The notes under the pieces: generated by a model
Databases searched by the model: none
What the model was told of the DNA's origin: nothing
What the model saw: only the letters and a program-made list of their open reading frames with translations
Part shown: positions 1 to 8,679 of the stretch, piece after piece
How the letters are laid out: each line of letters starts with the position of its first letter
How positions within the stretch are numbered: position 1 is the stretch's first letter
Assembly: GCA_964511495.1 (NCBI GenBank)
Contig: CAZEFT010000005.1
Span: forward strand, 1 to 64,000
Length of the DNA stretch: 64,000 nt
Origin: Litorimonas sp964511495
Lineage (GTDB): Bacteria; Pseudomonadota; Alphaproteobacteria; Caulobacterales; Maricaulaceae
Direction: 5' to 3'
Made by a program: the position numbers and the translations under genes

Positions 1-65
1 CGCCAATCCAACGTACGATTAGGCCCGTCGTGAAGAACAAACTCACTATACCCCATCATCAGCAT
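1..65 (-). CDS. possible start of a truncated gene, unidentified
   Basis: On the minus strand an ATG at 65 opens a frame that stays open to the window edge and encodes about 21 residues beginning MLMMGYSEF. A second in-frame ATG lies two codons on and another directly after it. No clear Shine-Dalgarno sequence precedes it. The frame follows the symporter gene on the same strand, so it could be a third gene of the galactoside operon. The fragment is too short to assign to any family, and it may be chance. Confidence 0.3.
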   Translation of the reverse strand, partial: MLMMGYSEFVLHDGPNRTLDW

Positions 66-168
66 GTGAGGATCATTCTCTTGATTTTCTCACAAGATTC
101 TGAATTCATTGAGGGTTCTAAAAAGCTAACCGAGGATCATTATTTAATCTTCGCGTTTCAACGGTCAC

Positions 169-191
169 AGGGAAGGTAAGTCCCCTTCCCT
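169..191. terminator. hairpin after the symporter gene
   Basis: Arms AGGGAAGG (169-176) and CCTTCCCT (184-191) pair perfectly around a 7-nt loop, 11 nt beyond the symporter stop codon. No T-tract follows on the minus strand, so it could be a weak terminator or an mRNA-stabilising 3' hairpin rather than a classical intrinsic terminator. Confidence 0.4.
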
Positions 192-202
192 TTACGGCCT
201 CT

Positions 203-1720
203 CTAGACTTCGATCTCACCTTTCCCAAAGACTGTGTGAGCGTCCCATTTGGCCTTTTGCTTAAAGACCAGACGGTTAATGACCAAGGCCATCGTCACGC
301 TGGCAATCAGGGTCACAGCCATCATGTGAATGTACCCGCCGCCGGCAAGGTTGGGTTTCCCTTCAATCGAAGGCCAAGCATCAATGAAATAACCATAGAG
401 CAATACACCGAATATCACAGCAATGATCATGGCATAGGCATTCACATTCTTGAATAATAGGCCGACAATAAAGGCCGAGAGAATAGGCATAGATAAGAGG
501 CCGTAGAATTTCTGCACGGTATTAATCAGGCTCTCTTGCGTGGCAAAGAACGGCACCATGATCAGGCCCAATACCACCATCACAATTGAAACCCAGAATG
601 AAAGCTGTCTCACTTTCGGGTTTTTATCGAAATAAGTTTCATGAATATCACAAACCCACAAAGCTGCTGAAGCATTCAAAATGGAGTTAAATGTCGTCAA
701 AATAGCCGCTGCAATTGCCGCCGCAAAAGCACCGGAGAGGAAGGTCGGCAAAATGTCTCCGACGATCTGTCCATAGGCCAAGTCGTTTTCGACCCGACCA
801 TAGAGCTTATAGGCCACAATACCGGGGATAACGATAATGGGTGGTATAATGAGCAATCGGATGATGGCGGCCGCGAAAATACCTTTTTGCGCTTCCTTCA
901 CCGTCGGTGAAGCCATCGCTCGCTGCGTGATGGTCTGATTGGTTGACCAATAAAACATCTGAATAAACAACATTCCGGTAAATAGCGTGGCAAACGGAAT
1001 ATCCGAATCCGGGGCCCCGATAAGGGTGAGGCGTTCCGCCGGAACACCCGAGAAATCAAAATTAATCGCCTTCAGTGCCAAATAGGTCACAAGACCCGCC
1101 AAACCGAGAATGAGGAAGCCGGAAAATGTATCGGACACCGCAACCGCTCTCAGCCCGCCGAAAATGGCATAGGCTGCCCCGACGATTGCGAATATGACAG
1201 AGATGTAGAGAATGACCGGATTAATCTCCCCCATGAGCGGAATAACAGATTTTGTGTCAGGCAAGCCGAACATGGAAATCATAAATTGTGAACCGCCATA
1301 GAGAATAGCGGGAAGGAAAATGAAGATATTGCCCAACAAAAAGAGGATAGAAATCAGAGCCCGAATGTGGGGATTATTATAGCGGCGCTCCAATAGCTCC
1401 GTCGTCGTTGTACACTTAAATTTATAATAAACGGGGATGAAGACGAAACAGAGCATCATCAGGCCGACCACGGCGGCAAGTTCCCACCAAGCCAAAAGTG
1501 CCATTTGGTTGCCATTCATCCCGACCAGTTGATCAGTTGAAAGATTGGTGAGTGTGATGGAACCCGCCACAAAATACCATTTCAGAGAGCCCCCTGCGAG
1601 AAAATATTCCTGCTCCCCATCGGGACCAGACCTTGCGCCGCGGCAATACCAATAGGTGACGGCCGCAATGAGAGCAGTCAGTGCCAAAAAAACAATGATC
1701 TGCGTATTTTGTAATTCCAT
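203..1720 (-). CDS. sodium:solute symporter (SSS family), probable galactoside uptake
   Basis: Inner-membrane sodium-coupled sugar symporter of the SSS (SGLT-like) family, 505 residues, within the family's usual size. The sequence is a series of long hydrophobic segments starting with a helix at about residues 8-26. Family-type features are the stretch near residues 60-80 (DQLVGMNGNQ) and the LLERRYN motif at the end of the third helix region, close to the LLExRYN of bacterial SGLTs. GGGGAG sits 7 nt before the ATG. The gene lies 30 bp downstream of the alpha-galactosidase gene on the same strand, so the likely cargo is an alpha-galactoside such as melibiose, or galactose itself. The substrate is inferred from context, since SSS sequence alone does not give it. 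Confidence 0.85.
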   Translation of the reverse strand: MELQNTQIIVFLALTALIAAVTYWYCRGARSGPDGEQEYFLAGGSLKWYFVAGSITLTNLSTDQLVGMNGNQMALLAWWELAAVVGLMMLCFVFIPVYYKFKCTTTTELLERRYNNPHIRALISILFLLGNIFIFLPAILYGGSQFMISMFGLPDTKSVIPLMGEINPVILYISVIFAIVGAAYAIFGGLRAVAVSDTFSGFLILGLAGLVTYLALKAINFDFSGVPAERLTLIGAPDSDIPFATLFTGMLFIQMFYWSTNQTITQRAMASPTVKEAQKGIFAAAIIRLLIIPPIIVIPGIVAYKLYGRVENDLAYGQIVGDILPTFLSGAFAAAIAAAILTTFNSILNASAALWVCDIHETYFDKNPKVRQLSFWVSIVMVVLGLIMVPFFATQESLINTVQKFYGLLSMPILSAFIVGLLFKNVNAYAMIIAVIFGVLLYGYFIDAWPSIEGKPNLAGGGYIHMMAVTLIASVTMALVINRLVFKQKAKWDAHTVFGKGEIEV

Positions 1721-1750
1721 GTCCGTCTCCCCTGCTCTGCCGGTTTTATT

Positions 1751-3982
1751 TTATCGGTCAGAGCCTGTTTTGTTTTCGTCAGCCCTATTGAAGGTAAAGA
1801 GGTAAGAGCTGAAATCCCCTTTCGTCATATAGCGAACCTTATCATTGACTTGCCCTGTTGCAACATAAGGCAAAGGCATACCGTTCTGCATGAGAGCGTC
1901 TCCGCCATAATGTTTACCGTTTTCGGTTAATATATAATCGACCTGCGGATCCAAACCGACCATTCTGGCCCGCCTGAATGGAAGGTTTGGCGCGGCCAAG
2001 ATGTGGAAATAGGCCAAATAGACCGTCCGTTCATCGCGGCTGATATATTGCCAGCAAACTTCATTTTTGGTCTTCACGAGCCTGTCAAAGCGCCCACCAA
2101 CCATATCCGGAGCCGTGACTTTAGCAAATTGCATGAGCCGTTCCAGTTCGGCTTTATGGTTGTGAATGTCGGATTCGTTCAACGATACACCCCGCGCCGC
2201 GCAGAAGGCTCCTGCATTAAAACGGGTTTGGATTGAGCTGACCCGTCCGTTTTGATGATTAGGCGACGGCCCGATATATGCAGCCGTTACGTCGAGCGGG
2301 AAAAGATAGGAGCAGCCATTTATAATATCGAGACGCCCAATAGGATCGCACATATCGCTCGTCCAGTTTTGTGCCATGTAATTCAACATGCCGAGATCAA
2401 AGCGGTTGCCGCCACTGGCGCAGTTCTCGAATAAGACATCAGGGTATTTTTTGACCAGTCTTTGCAAAAGCGCGTAAAGACCGAGCATGTAACGGTGGGA
2501 GACTTCCCTTTGTCTGTCTTTTGAATGACCGACGGAGCCGACCTCAGTCATATTCCGGTTCATATCCCATTTAACGTAGTCAATGTCACCACAGGACAGA
2601 ATATTATCGATTTGTTCGTACAGGTAATCGACGACTTCGGGGCGAGATAAATCCAACGTCAATTGGTTTCGGCCTAATGAAGGCGTTCGGCCCGGTACAT
2701 GTAAAATCCAATCGGGATGTTTCTGAAACAGTTGGCTTTTCGGGTTCACCATTTCCGGCTCGAACCAAATGCCGAATTTCAATCCCTTTGCTTTGACCTT
2801 CGCGGCAAGAGATGGAATGCTGGAGGGAAAGCGTTCCTTGTCAGCCGTCCAATCACCCAGAGAAGATGTGTCATCCCGACGCCCCTCAAACCAGCCATCA
2901 TCCAGAACGAGCATATCTACACCAATGTCATTGGCTTTGTCGGCGAGTTGGAGAACCTTCTCTTCATCCACGTCAAAATATGCCGCTTCCCATGTGTTGA
3001 GATAGGTTGGGCGAGCCTTATGCCGGAATTGCGGGGGCGAAATTTTATCGCGGATGAAGTCATGCCAGATATGGCTCATACCGCGCAGGCCCTTATCCGT
3101 ATAAACATGCAGGGCTTCGGGCGTCAAAAAGCTTTCGTCAGGTCTTAGTGTCCATCCAAAATTGAACGGATTGATGCCGCAGAGCACACGGACACCATCA
3201 TATTCATTTTTTTCAACGGAGAAGGCGTGATTGCCACTATAGAGAAGAGTTGTGGCATGAATGCGTCCGTAATCCTCCGTGGTTCCTTTTTGAAGCACAG
3301 CCATAAAAGGACTATGGGCTGAGCTTGATGTGCCTTTAGCACTCTCAACCGTAAAACGGCCCTGAGGAACGTCGAAGCGTTTCTCACCGAACTCCCGCCC
3401 CCATGTACCCTGTAAATGGAGGCATTCATAATTTTCAGGTGGTAGATCCAAACAGGTACTGAACAGACATTCCAGTTCAATCGGATTGACACTTTTATTG
3501 ATGATTTTGCTAGAGCGCGCCAGTACATCGTAATCTCGATAAACTGTGTAGGATAATTCAACTTCGATCTGCTGGGCTGTGTCTTCCAAAGTCACAATAA
3601 GCGTCTGACTCTCCCCACCGCGTGACATTGGCAGCCCATGCAATAGTGGCTTTTCTTCTAAAATGGCATAGGATTTGTAGCGGAAAACAAAAATACTGTT
3701 CCCACCCTTATTGCGAGCATGAAAGGCGGGATAGCGATAATCAGACGTGCCAAACACAGGAAATTCCTGAGGCGTTTCTGACAAATTATAATGTGACACA
3801 CCCTCAAAGTTCGTCGTCATCTCCCGCTGTGTTCTGAGGTGATGAACAGGTACATCAAGCGGCTCGCGTAAAGCGCCGCCATAATGCAGATGCTCTAATA
3901 GGCCTTCGTCAGAAACACGAAAAATATAAGCGTAATTAGAATTACCGAGAGCAAAAACTTTATCGTCCGAGACTGAAATCAT
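1751..3982 (-). CDS. alpha-galactosidase, glycoside hydrolase family 36
   Basis: Hydrolyses terminal alpha-1,6-galactose from melibiose, raffinose-type sugars or galactomannan; a retaining enzyme. GH36 hallmarks are all present: the LDDGWFEGRRDD substrate-binding segment, WFEPEMVNP, the nucleophile motif YVKWDMNR, and the acid/base region with TSDMCDPIGR. An N-terminal beta-sandwich precedes the barrel, and total length (about 743 residues) fits the family. I prefer the ATG at 3982 (protein starts MISVSDD, GAGAAG 7 nt upstream) to an ATG at 4015 that adds 11 residues and has no ribosome site. No signal peptide is visible, so the enzyme is probably cytoplasmic and acts on sugar imported by the downstream symporter. 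Confidence 0.93.
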   Translation of the reverse strand: MISVSDDKVFALGNSNYAYIFRVSDEGLLEHLHYGGALREPLDVPVHHLRTQREMTTNFEGVSHYNLSETPQEFPVFGTSDYRYPAFHARNKGGNSIFVFRYKSYAILEEKPLLHGLPMSRGGESQTLIVTLEDTAQQIEVELSYTVYRDYDVLARSSKIINKSVNPIELECLFSTCLDLPPENYECLHLQGTWGREFGEKRFDVPQGRFTVESAKGTSSSAHSPFMAVLQKGTTEDYGRIHATTLLYSGNHAFSVEKNEYDGVRVLCGINPFNFGWTLRPDESFLTPEALHVYTDKGLRGMSHIWHDFIRDKISPPQFRHKARPTYLNTWEAAYFDVDEEKVLQLADKANDIGVDMLVLDDGWFEGRRDDTSSLGDWTADKERFPSSIPSLAAKVKAKGLKFGIWFEPEMVNPKSQLFQKHPDWILHVPGRTPSLGRNQLTLDLSRPEVVDYLYEQIDNILSCGDIDYVKWDMNRNMTEVGSVGHSKDRQREVSHRYMLGLYALLQRLVKKYPDVLFENCASGGNRFDLGMLNYMAQNWTSDMCDPIGRLDIINGCSYLFPLDVTAAYIGPSPNHQNGRVSSIQTRFNAGAFCAARGVSLNESDIHNHKAELERLMQFAKVTAPDMVGGRFDRLVKTKNEVCWQYISRDERTVYLAYFHILAAPNLPFRRARMVGLDPQVDYILTENGKHYGGDALMQNGMPLPYVATGQVNDKVRYMTKGDFSSYLFTFNRADENKTGSDR

Positions 3983-4083
3983 GACGGGTCTTCTCAGAAA
4001 AATACGGGATTGCATTTGCGCACCATTCTTTATCCCGTCTCATCTGACAATAGATAATTTACGCCTGATACGGCCCCAACAAA

Positions 4084-4108
4084 AAACGCCCTCTTTTAGA
4101 TGGCGTTT
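4084..4108 (-). terminator. intrinsic terminator after the iron-binding protein gene
   Basis: On the minus strand AAACGCC, an 11-nt centre that may pair partly, and GGCGTTT are followed by TTTGTT. This is 23 nt past the stop of the substrate-binding protein gene and separates it from the alpha-galactosidase gene. Confidence 0.7.
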
Positions 4109-4130
4109 CAGATTAGCTTATCTGTCCGGC

Positions 4131-5186
4131 TTATTGCCAACCTACACGGTCAAAGATTTTAACCGCCTCTGCTTGGTTTTTACCGAAGGCTGAAACATTG
4201 AGCGAGTCTTCTTTGAATGTGCCGAGTGTTTCGACAGCAGAAGAAGCTCCCGCATCGGCGATGACGGGATATTCATTATTGCCGTTGGCGAAGTAACTTT
4301 GCGCCGAGCGGCTTGTGAGATATTCTAAGAATTTGACCGCATTGTCACGATTGGGAGCGTTTTTTACGACCCCTGCCCCGCTTATATTCACATGTGTGCC
4401 GCGCCCGTCTTGATCCGGAAAGATAATGCCCAAGGCATTGAATATCTCTTGTTTTTGAGCGTCATCAGATCGCGCATAGCGCGCTAAATAATATGTGTTG
4501 ACCATAGAGACACCGCAAATTCCCGCAGCGACAGCTTCGATTTGGCCACTATCATTGCTTTGTGGCTTTCGGGCGAAATTATCGACAACGCCTTGCGCCC
4601 AACTCTGCGCGGCATCTTCGCCGTCATGCGCGATCTTGGAAGATAAGAGCGAAATATTATAAATATTCCCCGATGACCGCATACAGACTTTGCCCTTAAG
4701 CGACGGATCGGCCAGATCATCATAGCTATCCAAACCGCTTGGAAGCCCTGCCGCTTTATTATAAATAATGACCCGCGCCCGTTTCGACAGACCAAACCAA
4801 AGATTATCAGGGTGTTGTAGATTGTCCGGCACACGTGCCTCAAGAACATCTGAGTCAACGGAGGACAAGATTCCTGCGTTTTCGGCACGCCAAAAAACCC
4901 CTGCATCCACTGTGATCAACAAATCAGCTGGGCTGAGGTCACCTTCGGATTTAATCCGTTCAATTAAGGCGTCAGATTTGGCCTCAATACGATTAACTTT
5001 AATGCCCGTCTCTTCCGAAAAATCAGAATAAAGAGCCAAATCCGTATCATAATGACGTGAGGAGTAGAGATTAACCTCTCCAGAATCAATTTTTGTTTCG
5101 GAAGACGCCATATCTGTTTTGTCAGCTTGGGAACATCCGACAACAGACAGAGCCATCATCATAGTCAGTAGAGGTTTAAAGCGCAT
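4131..5186 (-). CDS. ferric iron ABC transporter, substrate-binding lipoprotein (FbpA/FutA type)
   Basis: Periplasmic Fe(III)-binding component of an FbpABC/FutABC-type importer, 351 residues. The N-terminus is a lipoprotein signal: a hydrophobic stretch ending in the lipobox VVGC at residues 15-18, so the mature protein is probably tethered to a membrane. The fold starts with VNLYSSRHYDTD, typical of the family, and the tandem tyrosine motif NTYYLARY, which in FbpA-like proteins supplies iron ligands, is present in the second half. It follows the ATPase gene on the same strand after 120 bp and has its own Fur-like box directly upstream, so iron repression of this gene is likely. The iron substrate is inferred from family and operator; related proteins can bind other ions. 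Confidence 0.88.
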   Translation of the reverse strand: MRFKPLLTMMMALSVVGCSQADKTDMASSETKIDSGEVNLYSSRHYDTDLALYSDFSEETGIKVNRIEAKSDALIERIKSEGDLSPADLLITVDAGVFWRAENAGILSSVDSDVLEARVPDNLQHPDNLWFGLSKRARVIIYNKAAGLPSGLDSYDDLADPSLKGKVCMRSSGNIYNISLLSSKIAHDGEDAAQSWAQGVVDNFARKPQSNDSGQIEAVAAGICGVSMVNTYYLARYARSDDAQKQEIFNALGIIFPDQDGRGTHVNISGAGVVKNAPNRDNAVKFLEYLTSRSAQSYFANGNNEYPVIADAGASSAVETLGTFKEDSLNVSAFGKNQAEAVKIFDRVGWQ

Positions 5187-5206
5187 AATTCTCTCAATCC
5201 TTCATG

Positions 5207-5225
5207 TTGCGAATAATTCTCATTT
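5207..5225 (-). promoter_or_regulatory. Fur box upstream of the iron-binding protein gene
   Basis: Reading on the minus strand the site is AAATGAGAATTATTCGCAA, which matches the classical Fur operator (GATAATGATAATCATTATC type) in its TGAGAATTATTCGCA core. It lies 21-39 nt before the ATG at 5186 and overlaps where a -10 element would be (GTGACT, 17 nt, TATTCG). Iron-bound Fur would be expected to repress here. Confidence 0.7.
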
Positions 5226-5306
5226 ACTTAAGAGTCACGTGGCGAGAAGGCAAGCTGTTTATGCGGCTATAAGACTGTAAAACTGGGCTAACTCTGACCG
5301 ATTTGT

Positions 5307-6341
5307 CTACTCAAAGGCTATTAAAGTCCCGGTCTTGGCGGAGATTTCAACTTGCTGTCCAACCGACCAATGAATTTGCGTATCCAAATGCAGTGTCAGC
5401 AAAGCCCCAGAGTTTGAACGCAGTGAAACGAGTTGTGCCTGGCCTGTCGGTCGAACATCAGTAATTAGAACACGGCCACCATTCTCGTTTACAGACGGGG
5501 TGAGATATAATTGATGAGGCCGTATCAGGATGTCGCAACGTACAGACTTCATATCATTTTTAAACCACGCGCTCGGGAAATGACCAAAATCCGTTGTCCA
5601 TCCATTTTGCTCACGTCGAGCGGATAATAACACGCCCTCCCCCATAAGCATCGCTGCGGTTTTGGAGGCAGGCGCATCATAGAGGCGATCAGCCCGACCA
5701 TGTTGGACGATGACCCCCTTGTCCATGATTGCAATAGCATCACTGGTCTCAATCGCCTCTTCTGGGTCATGGGTGACGAGAATAGTTACACAATCCCGTG
5801 CCTTTAAAATTTGGCGCATCTCTTCACGCAAGCGTCGCCGCAACATAATGTCAATATTGGCGAAAGGCTCATCCATGAGCAGGACTTGCGGCTTTGGCGC
5901 AAGAGCACGCGCAACGGCGACCCTTTGTTGTTGTCCGCCCGACAAAGTATGGGGGTATCGACCGCCATATCCTTCTAATCCGACTTGCTCCAATAATTCG
6001 CCAACCACAGATTGGCGGTCCGAGGATTGACTCACGCCAAAGCCAATATTCTGCGCGACGGTCAAATGAGGGAAGAGAGCGCCTTCTTGAAAAACCAGTC
6101 CTACAGGGCGTTTTTCTGGAGGCGGCAAGTGATCGGGTGAGGCCAATATCTCACCATCCAAAGTGATGTTTCCGGACTGCAAGGCGAGAACCCCAGCTGT
6201 CAAATTCAGAAGTGTGGTTTTCCCGCAACCGGATTGCCCCAAAAGACACAGAATTTCACCTGCTTGAGCCGTCAAATTAATGTCAATAAGCGCGCGTTCT
6301 TTGACATAATTATGGGAAATATTTTGAAAAGTCAGTGACAT
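5307..6341 (-). CDS. ferric iron ABC transporter, ATP-binding protein (FbpC type)
   Basis: Cytoplasmic ATPase driving the importer, 344 residues from the chosen start. It shows Walker A GQSGCGKTT, Q-loop VGLVFQEGALFPH, signature LSGGQQQRVAVARAL, Walker B VLLMDEPFANID and the switch histidine in LVTHDPEEA. After about residue 230 comes a C-terminal TOBE/OB-type regulatory domain, as in FbpC and MalK relatives. The ATG at 6341 (MSLTFQN) fits the family start; an upstream TTG at 6389 would add 16 unrelated residues. It is transcribed away from the permease gene, an uncommon split for this operon type. Confidence 0.88.
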   Translation of the reverse strand: MSLTFQNISHNYVKERALIDINLTAQAGEILCLLGQSGCGKTTLLNLTAGVLALQSGNITLDGEILASPDHLPPPEKRPVGLVFQEGALFPHLTVAQNIGFGVSQSSDRQSVVGELLEQVGLEGYGGRYPHTLSGGQQQRVAVARALAPKPQVLLMDEPFANIDIMLRRRLREEMRQILKARDCVTILVTHDPEEAIETSDAIAIMDKGVIVQHGRADRLYDAPASKTAAMLMGEGVLLSARREQNGWTTDFGHFPSAWFKNDMKSVRCDILIRPHQLYLTPSVNENGGRVLITDVRPTGQAQLVSLRSNSGALLTLHLDTQIHWSVGQQVEISAKTGTLIAFE

Positions 6342-6450
6342 AATGGAAGAGCTATACCACTCTGTATTGCTGAATAAGAGGGACTTCAAATCTGAAGCTG
6401 ATATATTTTGGCGCAGAGCCCATATTTCTCATTTCATTTTCGTTTTTAAC

Positions 6451-6473
6451 TCTTATTCGCATATGTAATAAGA
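6451..6473. promoter_or_regulatory. inverted repeat, candidate operator between divergent iron-transport genes
   Basis: TCTTATT (6451-6457) and AATAAGA (6467-6473) form a perfect inverted repeat around 9 nt. The left arm continues into TTATTCGCA, the same half-site found in the Fur box at 5207-5225. It is roughly midway between the ATPase and permease starts, so one bound regulator could control both directions. The right half deviates from Fur consensus, hence only moderate confidence. Confidence 0.45.
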
Positions 6474-6596
6474 ATGTTAGAGATGCAATCGAAATGGGTT
6501 GGGTATAACTGCCAAAATGACACGTTCACGCCAATCCACGCTTCATCAAAGCGAATATGTAATTGACACTTTAATGACCCAAATAGCCCGTATTTT

Positions 6597-8264
6597 ATGA
6601 AGGCATCCTCCATATCCCCAATGAAGCGCTACGGCGTTGACGGCGCATCAATCGCTTCAAAGCGTGTTGTGACGGTTCTCATTATTTCGGTGCTGGCCTC
6701 AGTCCCAATACTGGCCGTTTTGGGATCACTTTTCCTTCCACAATCAGTCAGTTGGACAACTTTATGGGAAACCACCCTTCCCGACTATTTATTCAATACG
6801 CTGGGACTGATGGTATTGGTGGGTCTGTTTACGGCCATTGTTGGAACCGGCACTGCTTGGTGTGTGACGGCTTTTGATTTTCCTTTTCGGAAAACATTAT
6901 CGTTGATGCTAATTTTACCGCTATCCGCTCCGGCCTATATTATCGCTTATCTCTACACGGATATTATGGAATTTTACGGCCCTGTGCAATCGAGCTTGCG
7001 CAGCATCATGAATTGGTCAGTCGGCGACTATTGGTTTCCGTCTATCCGCAATGTACCGGGCGCGGCCCTCATGTTGGGTCTTGTGTTATACCCCTATGTC
7101 TATCTCTTAGCACGGGCCGCCTTTTTATATCAAAGTCAAGGGCAATGGCATGCCGCGCGGAGTTTGGGTTTAACACCTTTTCGGGCCTTTTATCGTGTAG
7201 CGTTGCCGGCAGCGCGTCCCGCAATTGCCGGTGGATTAGCTCTTGTCTTGATGGAAACTCTCGCTGATTTCGGCGTAGCAGATTATTTCGCTATTCCGAC
7301 TTTCAGTACAGGCATTTTCCGAAACTGGTTAGCCTTGGGCGATAAGGTGGTCGCCATGAAATTGGCCGCAATTATGCTGTTGATTGTGTTTGTGTTAGTG
7401 ATGATGGAAAGCCAGAGCCGAAAAGGCAGCACGGCGACCCATGGCAAAACCAAAGCTCAAACTGGACGGATGACACTTTCTCGTCCTCAGGCGATTGCAA
7501 CCTTTATGGCTTGTGCGCTTCCCGTATTATTTGGTTTCCTCATTCCCGTCTGCGTCTTGGGGTTTTATGCCCTCACCCATGGTGATCCGCAAAATGCCCG
7601 TCAATTCTTCACCTATGCTTTTAATAGCTTGTCGACGGCCATCATTGTGGGCGGGATATGCGTCGCCATTGCCATCTTTCTGGCCTATGCGCGCCGCACG
7701 CATGACAGCGGAGTTTTAAAAGTGGGTATTCGCTTTGCGACACTTGGCTACGCCCTGCCCGGAGCGCTTCTGGCCGTTGGGCTGCTGGCTCCACTCGGCG
7801 CGCTGGACCAAAGTCTCTCACGTTTTTTGAAAGATGTTTTCGGAGGCTCCCAAGGGCTCATCTTGACCGGTACATCCCTCGCACTGATTTATGCGCTGAC
7901 TATTCGTTTTCTAACCGTGTCTTTCAACGGCATAAGCGGAGGATTCGACAAATTGCCGCTCTCTATGGATCGCGCCGCACGATCTTTGGGTTCTAGCCCA
8001 TCACAGGTTGTCCGGTATATTCACCTGCCGCTTTTACGGTCTACGGTTCTCGCAGGGGGCATGTTGGTTTTTATTGATGTGATGCGGGAATTGCCTGCCA
8101 CTCTGATCCTTCGTCCCTTCAATTTTGAGACTTTGGCAACACGCGTTTACTGGCTCGCGAGTGATGAGCGCCTCGTCGAAGCCTCAACCGCTTCGCTTCT
8201 CATCATATTTATCGGAACGATCCCCATTCTCTTTTTGAACAAATATGCGATGGAGAGCGAGTAA
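6597..8264 (+). CDS. ferric iron ABC transporter, fused permease (FbpB type)
   Basis: Inner-membrane channel of the Fe(III) importer, 555 residues. Two binding-protein-dependent permease domains are joined in one chain, as is normal for FbpB. Each carries an EAA-type coupling loop: one around residue 190 (AARSLGLTPFRAFYRVALPAARPA) and one near residue 465 (AARSLGSSPSQVVRYIHLP). About twelve hydrophobic segments can be counted. A lysine- and threonine-rich linker at about residues 275-295 separates the halves. No Shine-Dalgarno sequence is seen before the ATG at 6597; the next in-frame ATG (6621) has none either. It is divergent from the ATPase and binding-protein genes, with a 255-bp shared control region. 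Confidence 0.88.
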   Translation: MKASSISPMKRYGVDGASIASKRVVTVLIISVLASVPILAVLGSLFLPQSVSWTTLWETTLPDYLFNTLGLMVLVGLFTAIVGTGTAWCVTAFDFPFRKTLSLMLILPLSAPAYIIAYLYTDIMEFYGPVQSSLRSIMNWSVGDYWFPSIRNVPGAALMLGLVLYPYVYLLARAAFLYQSQGQWHAARSLGLTPFRAFYRVALPAARPAIAGGLALVLMETLADFGVADYFAIPTFSTGIFRNWLALGDKVVAMKLAAIMLLIVFVLVMMESQSRKGSTATHGKTKAQTGRMTLSRPQAIATFMACALPVLFGFLIPVCVLGFYALTHGDPQNARQFFTYAFNSLSTAIIVGGICVAIAIFLAYARRTHDSGVLKVGIRFATLGYALPGALLAVGLLAPLGALDQSLSRFLKDVFGGSQGLILTGTSLALIYALTIRFLTVSFNGISGGFDKLPLSMDRAARSLGSSPSQVVRYIHLPLLRSTVLAGGMLVFIDVMRELPATLILRPFNFETLATRVYWLASDERLVEASTASLLIIFIGTIPILFLNKYAMESE

Positions 8265-8285
8265 AGCTCTGTGTCTGTCGCGTGT

Positions 8286-8313
8286 GATTTTTTCGCAATT
8301 ATATGAAAAAATC
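8286..8313. repeat. perfect AT-rich inverted repeat between the permease and the his operon
   Basis: GATTTTTTC (8286-8294) and GAAAAAATC (8305-8313) are exact complements around a 10-nt centre. It begins 21 nt after the permease stop. It could terminate the permease transcript (weakly, as the stem is A/T-rich) or be a protein site next to the his promoter. Confidence 0.45.
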
Positions 8314-8315
8314 GG

Positions 8316-8343
8316 TTGAACTTCACTTGAACCTCTGTATTAG
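8316..8343 (+). promoter_or_regulatory. candidate promoter of the histidine operon
   Basis: TTGAAC (8316-8321), a 16-nt spacer and TATTAG (8338-8343) resemble a housekeeping -35/-10 pair. A second copy of TTGAAC is at 8327-8332. Transcription would start about 15 nt before the first ATG, so there is no room for a leader peptide or attenuator of the enteric his type. Confidence 0.4.
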
Positions 8344-8358
8344 CACGCTGGCACAGAG
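8333..8358 (+). promoter_or_regulatory. inverted repeat overlapping his promoter -10 and ribosome site
   Basis: CTCTGT (8333-8338) and ACAGAG (8353-8358) are exact complements 14 nt apart. They flank the candidate -10 and reach into the region just before the yerC-like ATG. The position suits a repressor operator, possibly for the TrpR-like protein encoded next to it. This is inference from location only. Confidence 0.3.
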
Positions 8359-8364
8359 ATCGAT

Positions 8365-8679
8365 ATGAAATCATTAGAACAAACATTGTCAGAAATAAGA
8401 GATAAGGATGCCATGGAGGCCTTCCTTATTGACCTTTGCACGCCTGCAGAACGCAGAGCTCTCACTGAACGATGGATCGTGGCGCAACTCTTGGAGGAAG
8501 GTGAACTCTCCTACCGCGAGATAAATGCAAAAACCGGAGTCAGCACGACTACAATTGGCCGCGTCGCTCGGTTTTTAAAAGACGAGCCCTACGGTGGTTA
8601 CCGCCAAATCTTTGGCTCTCTTTCGAAAAGTAAAACACAATCAGAATTGAAGACGAAAGCACCGAAAGTGAAATCATGA
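8365..8679 (+). CDS. TrpR-like DNA-binding protein, YerC/YecD family
   Basis: Small (104 residues) helix-turn-helix protein of the TrpR superfamily. The core at residues 18-85 has the family pattern: DLCTPAERRALTERW, then LLEEGELSYREI, the recognition helix region GVSTTTIGRVARFL and the end YGGYRQIF. YerC/YecD proteins lack the well-defined tryptophan role of TrpR and their effector is not established. The gene opens the histidine operon and its stop overlaps the hisG start (ATGA). A local regulator of histidine genes is the natural guess, not shown. The last 20 residues are lysine-rich and variable. Confidence 0.85.
   Translation: MKSLEQTLSEIRDKDAMEAFLIDLCTPAERRALTERWIVAQLLEEGELSYREINAKTGVSTTTIGRVARFLKDEPYGGYRQIFGSLSKSKTQSELKTKAPKVKS

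Noticed and set aside
3145..3561. 138-residue minus-strand frame within the alpha-galactosidase gene
   Set aside because: It is an alternative frame of a clear GH36 gene and carries no motif.
6597..8264. Frameshift or pseudogene in the permease gene because of its length
   Set aside because: Two permease domains in one chain are normal for FbpB-type permeases, and both coupling loops are intact.
8316..8364. Histidine-rich leader peptide / attenuator before the his operon
   Set aside because: No run of CAT/CAC codons and too little space between the candidate promoter and the first ATG.
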